Assembly: GCA_024280675.1 (NCBI GenBank)
Contig: JAJRPT010000056.1
Coordinates: 1-11,964, forward strand
DNA length: 11,964 bases
Direction: 5' to 3'
DNA from: Bacteroidota bacterium
GTDB lineage: Bacteria; Bacteroidota; Ignavibacteria; Kapaibacteriales; UBA2268
The notes beneath the pieces are model-generated. The model was not told the origin of the DNA. It worked only from the letters and a program-made list of their open reading frames with translations, and made no database searches. Every line of letters begins with the position of its first letter. The first letter of the stretch is position 1. The translations under genes were made by a program, and so were the position numbers. Positions 6,989-11,964 of the stretch are shown here, piece after piece.

Positions 6989-8199
6989 TGAAACAAATAG
7001 ATTTTCACATATTAAGCAAAGACAAAGAACTCACACAAACCCTCTCCCAAACTATCAATGATATTTGGGAAGACAGTAGCATTTTCTACGAATCAGGATT
7101 TGAGGCAAGCCTTGAAAGTATTGACCATAATAATAAGCCAAGTGTAGTCATTTGTGATTTTCATTTGGATGGAGGAAATGGACTTCATCTTTTCGAAAGA
7201 TTGAAAATGCGCGGGCTGATTGACAATATATATTTTATTATAATTCCTGATACCGATGATTTTGAGCAAGTAAAGTCATTAATCAACTTTGGCTGCGATG
7301 ATTATCTTTTTGTCGATTCTGAAAGCACTGTCATTTACAACCGGATTCGACAAGCGGGAAGAATTCTGATAATGAAAATTGAGCTGGAAAGAGAAAATCG
7401 AAAGCTGCTCCTACTCAGCCAAAAACTAAAAGAAGAGGCGGATGACCTGATGAAAGTCTCTGCAAAATTCATGCAGGCAAGGATGCCTTCGTCCTATGAA
7501 ATGCTCAATAGAATCGCAAGCATATCGGTGTGGATTGCCAAGGAATTCAATAGTTTTAGCGAAAAAGAACTCAAAGACTTAGAAATAGCATCATACTTTT
7601 CTCAAGCTGGGCGAATGTTCCTGCCCGATGATTTGCTCAGACTACCCGTTCTGAGTGCGGGCATTCCACAACATGATCTAATGCATCAAGTCCCGGTAGC
7701 TGGTGCTAATATTGCAAGATCTGTGCAAAGTTTTTCTTCAGTTGCCGAAACCATCTATCATATCTACGAAAATTTCGATGGTACTGGGATTCCTGACAAG
7801 GTACAAAAATGGCAGATCCCACTTAGTTCAAGAATTATTAGAGTTGTACTGGATTTTGAGGAGAATAAATACTTCCGAAATCTAAATAGCAAAGACATAG
7901 TAGAAAAGCTGAAATCTCGTGTAAATCGCCTCTATGACGGAAGGGTTGTGCAAGTACTCGAGAAATACCTACACGAGCATGACGAGAATTTCGAGTCCGA
8001 CACGATGACAGTCATGATTGCCGAGCTTCAAGCTGGGATGGTTCTGACAAAGGATATTGAGTCAAATTCTGGTATTAAGCTCATCGGTGCAGGCTCTGTG
8101 CTGAATGAGAAAACTATAAAAATGCTCATATCGCACTCTACAACAGACCCTGTGATGGGCTATATTTATGTGAAAAATAATATTAATTTGAAAGAGTAG
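6988..8199 (+). CDS. Degenerate response regulator with a pseudo-HD-GYP domain
   Basis: Cytoplasmic 403-residue protein in four parts. Residues 1-125 form a receiver-like domain with the phosphoacceptor candidate Asp57 in VVICDFHLDGGNG. The usual acidic pair is reduced (SKDKE, 10-14), and the conserved Lys after 'DYL' is replaced (DYLFVD). A charged coiled-coil linker follows at about 127-160. Residues 165-335 resemble HD-GYP, but the HD motif (normally HDIGK) reads SQAGR (205-209). The HHExxDGxGYP motif is reduced to IYENFDGTGIP (259-269). A c-di-GMP phosphodiesterase of this class needs those metal ligands, so it is probably non-catalytic. The end (about 340-398, 'IAELQAGMVLTKDI' and 'GAGSVLNEKTIKML') is a small domain often found after HD-GYP domains. 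It is translationally coupled to motB and may regulate the stator through protein or ligand binding (inference). Its last 17 bases overlap comEC on the opposite strand. Confidence 0.8.
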   Translation: MKQIDFHILSKDKELTQTLSQTINDIWEDSSIFYESGFEASLESIDHNNKPSVVICDFHLDGGNGLHLFERLKMRGLIDNIYFIIIPDTDDFEQVKSLINFGCDDYLFVDSESTVIYNRIRQAGRILIMKIELERENRKLLLLSQKLKEEADDLMKVSAKFMQARMPSSYEMLNRIASISVWIAKEFNSFSEKELKDLEIASYFSQAGRMFLPDDLLRLPVLSAGIPQHDLMHQVPVAGANIARSVQSFSSVAETIYHIYENFDGTGIPDKVQKWQIPLSSRIIRVVLDFEENKYFRNLNSKDIVEKLKSRVNRLYDGRVVQVLEKYLHEHDENFESDTMTVMIAELQAGMVLTKDIESNSGIKLIGAGSVLNEKTIKMLISHSTTDPVMGYIYVKNNINLKE

Positions 8200-10051
8200 T
8201 CACAAGCCTTTCCCTTATGATATTCAAGTCATTTCTGTCTAAATCAATTCTCATAACTTTATTATTTTTCAACAAGTTATCTGCCGTGTTTATTCCATTA
8301 AAGCCAGTGCTAAAAACATATATTTTCTTATCCTTACCCCAGAGGTATTTGTAGAGTCCTCCGTCATAATCTGGATATTCATCAACCTCTTTTTCAATAC
8401 TCAAGCAATAATTATAATCATCATTTTCAACAAGAATTATTTCATGTGACCCTCTTGTTATTCTTAAAACATCAGCATTTTCATAATTTAGAGAGATAAT
8501 TGTCACTATAATAACGACTAAAAATCTAAAAGCGAGCTTCTTGATATTGTTTGAATAAAGCAAGTAAACAAAGGCAGCAGAAATAATTATTGAAGTAATC
8601 ATTGCCTTTTCACCCGTGACATAAGCCATTGGGATATTAGCAATTAACTCATTTACCTTAATAGTAATTTCTATTAAAAAAGCTGAGCTAGAGAAAAATA
8701 AATCAGCAATATATTCTGAAACCTCAAATAGAAACATCCCAATTATTGCCCATATCAAAGACAGGGAAATGAGTGGGACAGCAACTATATTTGAAAATAA
8801 TGCAAGGAGTGGTAGGACAGAAAAATAGTATGCACCTATGGCCGAGACCCCAAGTGATGCAGACAAGCTAATCGAAATTGAAGCAATGAGCCATCTGTAA
8901 ATAAATCCACTATCTCTCTTTATTATCAACAACTTAACAAACATTACTTTATATAATAATATAATTGAAAATACAGCCGAAACTGATAATTGAAATGAGA
9001 CCGCTAAAATAATATTCGGGTTAAAAATTATCATAATCAGCACCACCAATGAAAAAATATTCAACACATTTGCCTCACGTTGCAGATTCCAGATGAACAT
9101 AAACAACACCGCCATTGAGCTTGCCCTGAGGGCCGAGGGTGGCACTCCAGTCATCATCACAAAAAATGACAAAGCAATCGAAAAAACAATCAACTTTAGC
9201 CATTTATTCCTGATAAAACTCAATAAAAAGAATAAAAGCACAGATATAATTCCAATATGCAGACCGCTGAGTGCCAACAGATGTGAGGTGCCAGTAATTG
9301 AAAAGATATGCTTTATCTCAGAACTTATAAATGATTTATCACCCAGAATAAGTGCTGAAATAATTGCTCTATTTTCTTGACTTTTGTATGTCTTTGAAAT
9401 TATTGATCTTATATATTCCGACGATTCATAAAGTTTCAGATTTAAATACCCCGCTTCAGAAACAGATGCTAAGTCTCTGTAATGTAATTTACTTATGAAA
9501 TTTACTTGGTATGATTTATTGTATTGCCGACTGTCAAAATCAGAATACAAGTGCTTCATTTGTGGAACTCTAAGCCTGAGCGGCGAGTATATTGTTTGCC
9601 CAGCAATTAGATTATCTTCGGCACTACTTTTGAAAATGCTGATGAGAATCCTTGAGTGAATTTTCTTTAAAGATTGGCTATTAATCTCACCAGAAATGAC
9701 TGCCCGGATTAGCCTATCATTTGATGAAAGTATTTTTTCGACCTGACCAGAAAAGAGCACATCATGTTCTTCGTAATCGGTATTCTCCCATAAAATAATA
9801 TTGCTGATAAAATTTAGGTAAAGCAAGCAAGAGATTGATACAGCACCACTTAGATAAGCAATATTATATTTTTTATTAAAGCAAGCAACAGTGAAAGTAA
9901 GAATCAAAAATGAAGTAACTATTCCTAAAACCAAACTTGGAACGGGCAATAAAATTAAAATAATAAAGCAAATGCCAGTGATTAAAAGTAATTTTAAGGC
10001 TGGTAATCTGCTTAAGCTCTTTTCATTTTTTTGTGCTATGGTCATATCCAT
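8183..10051 (-). CDS. comEC: ComEC/Rec2-family DNA uptake channel, lacking a metallo-beta-lactamase domain
   Basis: Polytopic inner-membrane protein, 622 residues, of the ComEC/Rec2 family that passes single-stranded DNA into the cytoplasm during natural transformation. About three helices (15-85) are followed by an extracytoplasmic OB-fold-like region (about 95-210, with 'FSGQVEKI' and 'FDSRQYNKSYQV'). The Competence domain core follows. Signature stretches are 'ALILGDKSFISSEIKHIF' (233-250), 'TGTSHLLALSGLHIGI' (253-268), 'TGVPPSALRA' (301-310) and 'NPNIILAVSFQLS' (344-356). Further helices run to about 520. The soluble C-terminus is only about 100 residues and shows no HxHxDH-type metal motif, so the metallo-beta-lactamase domain of longer ComEC proteins is absent, as in many Bacteroidota members. 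A second ATG at 10045 is an alternative start. Its 3' end overlaps the converging regulator gene, and it lies 30 bases after the CpxP/Spy-like gene. Confidence 0.9.
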   Translation of the reverse strand: MDMTIAQKNEKSLSRLPALKLLLITGICFIILILLPVPSLVLGIVTSFLILTFTVACFNKKYNIAYLSGAVSISCLLYLNFISNIILWENTDYEEHDVLFSGQVEKILSSNDRLIRAVISGEINSQSLKKIHSRILISIFKSSAEDNLIAGQTIYSPLRLRVPQMKHLYSDFDSRQYNKSYQVNFISKLHYRDLASVSEAGYLNLKLYESSEYIRSIISKTYKSQENRAIISALILGDKSFISSEIKHIFSITGTSHLLALSGLHIGIISVLLFFLLSFIRNKWLKLIVFSIALSFFVMMTGVPPSALRASSMAVLFMFIWNLQREANVLNIFSLVVLIMIIFNPNIILAVSFQLSVSAVFSIILLYKVMFVKLLIIKRDSGFIYRWLIASISISLSASLGVSAIGAYYFSVLPLLALFSNIVAVPLISLSLIWAIIGMFLFEVSEYIADLFFSSSAFLIEITIKVNELIANIPMAYVTGEKAMITSIIISAAFVYLLYSNNIKKLAFRFLVVIIVTIISLNYENADVLRITRGSHEIILVENDDYNYCLSIEKEVDEYPDYDGGLYKYLWGKDKKIYVFSTGFNGINTADNLLKNNKVMRIDLDRNDLNIIRERLVTTLSN

Positions 10052-10055
10052 AGAC

Positions 10056-10063
10056 CAAATATA
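10056..10063 (-). promoter_or_regulatory. TATATTTG element immediately before the comEC start
   Basis: The minus strand reads TATATTTG, matching the Bacteroidota -7 consensus TAnnTTTG, only 4 bases before the comEC ATG at 10051. If used, it would produce a leaderless or nearly leaderless message, or would favour the ATG at 10045. No TTTG lies at a suitable distance upstream, so chance is a fair explanation. Confidence 0.18.
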
Positions 10064-10081
10064 CTAAATTCTATCCTATCC

Positions 10082-10588
10082 CTAGTCTCCTCTGCCTCCT
10101 TTACCTCCTCTGCCTCCTTTGCCTCCTTTGCCCCTCCTTCTTTCTTGAAATATTTTTTTGGTCAGCTCTTGGTGGAAAACTTTCTCAAAAATTAAAAACT
10201 TAGCAAACTCTTTGTCCGAAAGAATTTCTCTTGCCATCAGTATTTTCTCCTTGTCAATTTTGGACAATTCATCTCTAGCTTTCTCAAATTCCAAAATATA
10301 AGTGGCTATATCTTCCTTATTATCCTCTTTTATAGAAATTCTTAATTTCTTTTCCACTGTGTCAAATTCTTTAATTTGCTTATCTTTTTTCTTTTCAACA
10401 AGAGAATATCTCACTATGAACTTGTCGAGTATATCTTCTTGTAAATCAAGAACTTCAACAAGTTTTATTTTCTTCATTGTGCGAATCCGTTCCCTCATTT
10501 GCTTTGCTTGAGCAAAAATCTCGACAGAAGACATCGCCAATAATACAACTATCATAAAAATCAAATACTTAGAATAAAGTTTCATCAT
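10082..10588 (-). CDS. Small exported CpxP/Spy-like protein with a basic glycine-rich tail
   Basis: 168 residues with a Sec-type signal (MMKLYSKYLIFMIVVLLAMSS, cleavage probably after FAQA near 28). The mature part is helical and rich in Lys and Glu. 'EVLDLQEDILDKFIVRY' (45-61) and 'REILSDKEFAKFLIFEKVF' (120-138) occupy the places of the two LTxxQ-type motifs of the CpxP/Spy/CnrX fold, but the motifs are degenerate. The last 19 residues, from about Arg150, are a basic tail of GGK/GGR repeats. It is the third gene after an ECF sigma factor and an anti-sigma-like gene and overlaps the latter by 20 bases. This resembles cassettes in which a periplasmic CpxP-like sensor or chaperone modulates an anti-sigma factor. 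Two consecutive ATGs (10588, 10585) are possible; the Shine-Dalgarno spacing favours the second. Exported location is firm; the fold call is moderate. Confidence 0.7.
   Translation of the reverse strand: MMKLYSKYLIFMIVVLLAMSSVEIFAQAKQMRERIRTMKKIKLVEVLDLQEDILDKFIVRYSLVEKKKDKQIKEFDTVEKKLRISIKEDNKEDIATYILEFEKARDELSKIDKEKILMAREILSDKEFAKFLIFEKVFHQELTKKIFQERRRGKGGKGGRGGKGGRGD
10087..10137 (-). repeat. 9-bp tandem repeat encoding the GGK/GGR tail
   Basis: Five consecutive 9-base units (10087-10095, 10096-10104, 10105-10113, 10114-10122, 10123-10131) and a partial sixth lie in frame in the 3' end of the CpxP/Spy-like gene. On the coding strand they read as variants of GGCAAAGGA and GGCAGAGGA, differing mostly at one base. 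Each adds a Gly-basic-Gly triplet. The length is a multiple of 3, so unit gain or loss would change tail length without breaking the frame. Confidence 0.85.
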
Positions 10589-11195
10589 ACATCCCCTTTA
10601 AAATTTCCTGAAAATCAGATTCAGACAAATCTTTTAATAAATAATCTGTGTTAAAATCACTTGTAATTTCTCCCTCATCCATTTTGTAATAATCCATTTC
10701 GCTTGACAAATACTCTTCCTCCAAAGTCAGGTCAGTAATCAGTATTTCGCCAAATTCAGCATATTCAGAGAAATTAAAATCCGAGCCTAAAGATAAAATA
10801 TCCTCATCAGAGATTAGTTCACCTTGGCTAAGTGTGAAGACTTCTTTGGCATCATCTCCAGAAAACTGATCTGTAAAAAGCAAGATATAAGCCATAAAAA
10901 CCAGCCCAAGAGTTGGTATCACCGCCTTGCTAAAATAACTTCTACTTGCTTTTGGTTTCGTGCCAAGCTCTTCTTGCACTTCGACAGAGACATTCCTAGA
11001 GTACTTCCGCATTTTACCAGAAAAGTCAGTTTCTTCAATCCTCTTAAAGAGCAAAATAGTTTCTTCTAGCTCTTCTTGCAAGTCCGTGTAGTGTTGCAAA
11101 GATGATTCAAAGATCTTTTTTTCATCCCCCCTCAGCTTGCCAAAAGCATAATCTGGCAAACGTTCTTGTAATTCTTTATAGGTGTATTGTTTCAT
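10569..11195 (-). CDS. One-pass membrane protein, probable anti-sigma factor
   Basis: 208 residues. The cytoplasmic N-terminus (1-88) is helical and starts 'YKELQERLPDYAFGKLRGDE', a layout like the N-terminal domain of anti-ECF-sigma factors. The zinc-binding HxxxCxxC motif is absent, so it is a non-zinc type. One membrane helix (about 91-107) leads to an exterior domain of about 100 residues that is remarkably acidic: I count 29 D/E and 4 K/R in 108-208. It begins 4 bases after the sigma factor stop and ends 20 bases inside the CpxP/Spy-like gene, so all three are one transcript. The role, sequestering the sigma factor until an envelope signal arrives, is inferred from position and topology. 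No direct sequence motif proves it. Confidence 0.75.
   Translation of the reverse strand: MKQYTYKELQERLPDYAFGKLRGDEKKIFESSLQHYTDLQEELEETILLFKRIEETDFSGKMRKYSRNVSVEVQEELGTKPKASRSYFSKAVIPTLGLVFMAYILLFTDQFSGDDAKEVFTLSQGELISDEDILSLGSDFNFSEYAEFGEILITDLTLEEEYLSSEMDYYKMDEGEITSDFNTDYLLKDLSESDFQEILKGMYDETLF
10593..10599 (-). promoter_or_regulatory. Strong Shine-Dalgarno-like site for the CpxP/Spy-like gene
   Basis: The minus strand reads AAAGGGG inside the end of the anti-sigma gene, 4 bases before the ATG at 10588 and 7 before the ATG at 10585. It is the best ribosome-binding match in a window where most starts have none. It therefore suggests the CpxP/Spy-like product is made in excess of the overlapping upstream protein, and it favours 10585 as the start. 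Confidence 0.5.
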
Positions 11196-11199
11196 TGTT

Positions 11200-11772
11200 T
11201 TATTTCTTTAATAGTATTCCAAGTTTTTTCACAGCTTGATAATAATTTGCCTTTAAGCCACCAATACTTGTGCCAAGCATATCAGAAATTTCTGCATAAG
11301 ACAAATCATCAAAATATCGAAGAGCAAAAGTTTCTCTTTGTTTTTGTGGCAAATTTGCAAAAGCTAAATTGAACTCTTCCTCAAACTCTTTACTTTCAAG
11401 CTCTTGCAAAGGAGTCGCTTCCCTTGATTCTACCGAAAAATAATCCTCAAAATTATTATCCGAAGCACTTGAAAATATTGACATCACACGTTTTTTCCTG
11501 AGCATTGTAGTGCAAATATTTACCGTAATTCTGTAAAGCCAAGTGCTGAGAGAACTTTCTTTTCGGAAACTTTTTAGATTTCCCAAAGCCTTGATAAACA
11601 CTTGTTGAGCCGCATCTTGAGAGTCATCATAACTTTTTAGATAACGAAATGCAGTAGAATATACAAATTTCTGATATTTGCGTACAAAAGCATTGGCCGC
11701 CTTATTGCTCCCATTTTCAACATAATCGTCAATTATTTCTATATCTGAATTATATATCAACAATGCTTCCAT
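11200..11772 (-). CDS. RNA polymerase ECF-type sigma-70 factor
   Basis: 190-residue ECF sigma factor. Region 2 spans about 26-95, with 'FVYSTAFRYLKSYDDSQDAAQQVFIKAL' for core binding and 'STWLYRITVNICTTMLRKK' for -10 recognition. Region 4 spans about 130-187, with 'LPQKQRETFALRYFDDLSYAEISDMLGTSIGGLKANYYQAVKKL' including the helix-turn-helix. Only these two domains are present, the minimal ECF architecture. It is first in a compact operon with an anti-sigma-like gene and an exported CpxP/Spy-like gene, which suggests an envelope-stress role. The ATG at 11772 is preceded by a run of eight A and, 11 bases upstream, by AAAAAGG (11784-11790), a poor ribosome site. Target promoters cannot be read from the window, although autoregulation is usual in such cassettes. 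Confidence 0.95.
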   Translation of the reverse strand: MEALLIYNSDIEIIDDYVENGSNKAANAFVRKYQKFVYSTAFRYLKSYDDSQDAAQQVFIKALGNLKSFRKESSLSTWLYRITVNICTTMLRKKRVMSIFSSASDNNFEDYFSVESREATPLQELESKEFEEEFNLAFANLPQKQRETFALRYFDDLSYAEISDMLGTSIGGLKANYYQAVKKLGILLKK

Positions 11773-11964
11773 TTTTTTTTATACCTTTTTATTTTTATTG
11801 CCACGGCTTTCATTAATTTAGACGCTTTGGATATAAAATGGTTTAAGCTAAACTCACTTGAATCATTTCGCTCATTGAATTGCCCAAAAGACAATTACTT
11901 TTTTGCAAAATCGGAACAGACCCCTCCCCCAATATAGTAAACACTGAGCTTAAATTATATTTAA
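11773..11964 (-). other. Right-edge region upstream of the sigma factor; no recognisable gene
   Basis: These 192 bases precede the sigma operon and should hold its promoter, but I see no clear TAnnTTTG/TTTG pair on the minus strand. A minus-strand frame is open from the edge (11962) to a TAA at 11843-11845, 39 codons ending in 'MSEMIQVSLA'. It could be the C-terminus of a gene entering from the right, but I do not recognise it. A small 5-bp hairpin (GTTTA/TAAAC) at 11841-11853 overlaps that stop. A short GC-rich patch (CCCCTCCCCC) at about 11922-11931 stands out from its surroundings. Confidence 0.3.

Noticed and set aside
9093..9380. Plus-strand open frame of 95 codons inside comEC
   Set aside because: It lies opposite the conserved ComEC core and shows no domain or upstream signals.
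11841..11853. Hairpin GTTTA-AGC-TAAAC as a terminator for a gene entering from the right
   Set aside because: The stem is only 5 bp and AT-rich, and the following T-run is weak and interrupted; it cannot be called a terminator.
11915..11935. GC-rich patch near the right edge as the end of an insertion sequence
   Set aside because: No matching inverted copy, target duplication or transposase fragment can be seen in the window.

Overview
The window is a compact, AT-rich stretch of a Gram-negative bacterial chromosome. Nearly every base is coding, and no intergenic gap exceeds 200 bases. Several traits point to the Bacteroidota/Chlorobi (FCB) side of the tree: weak or absent Shine-Dalgarno sequences, a promoter-like TTTG / TAnnTTTG pair ahead of the lipoprotein operon, an outer-membrane-type lipoprotein, and a ComEC without a visible metallo-beta-lactamase domain. 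A lineage with flagellar-type stator genes, such as a Kapabacteria- or Ignavibacteria-like one, is possible. The exact taxon is inference.

Left part (1-3428). The window opens inside a membrane-anchored protein of the BatA/VWA/glutamine-amidotransferase-like type (+ strand). It converges, with a single spacer base, on a minus-strand pair: an MlaF-type ABC ATPase preceded by a SLOG-like nucleotide-binding-fold protein. Divergent from that pair is an arginase-family (ureohydrolase) enzyme. It keeps the metal ligands but has changes at two positions that contact the substrate amino acid in classical arginases.

Middle part (3437-8199, + strand). A four-gene operon encodes a TPR lipoprotein, MotA, MotB, and a degenerate receiver plus pseudo-HD-GYP regulator. 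Two junctions are TAATG stop/start overlaps, so translation is probably coupled. MotA and MotB look like a complete ion-driven stator. The lipoprotein and the regulator, which has lost its HD catalytic motifs, are the less ordinary partners. No other flagellar gene lies in the window, so the motor they serve cannot be named from this sequence.

Right part (8183-11964, minus strand). Reading right to left, an ECF sigma factor, a one-pass anti-sigma-like membrane protein and a small basic exported CpxP/Spy-like protein form a tight envelope-stress cassette. comEC (DNA uptake channel) follows 30 bases later and runs 17 bases into the 3' end of the regulator operon. The putative anti-sigma exterior is extremely acidic (29 D/E against 4 K/R), while the exported protein ends in a basic glycine-rich tail encoded by a 9-bp tandem repeat. 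This suggests a direct electrostatic sensing pair analogous to CpxP-CpxA or CnrX-CnrY. The last 192 bases hold the upstream region of the sigma factor and no recognisable gene.
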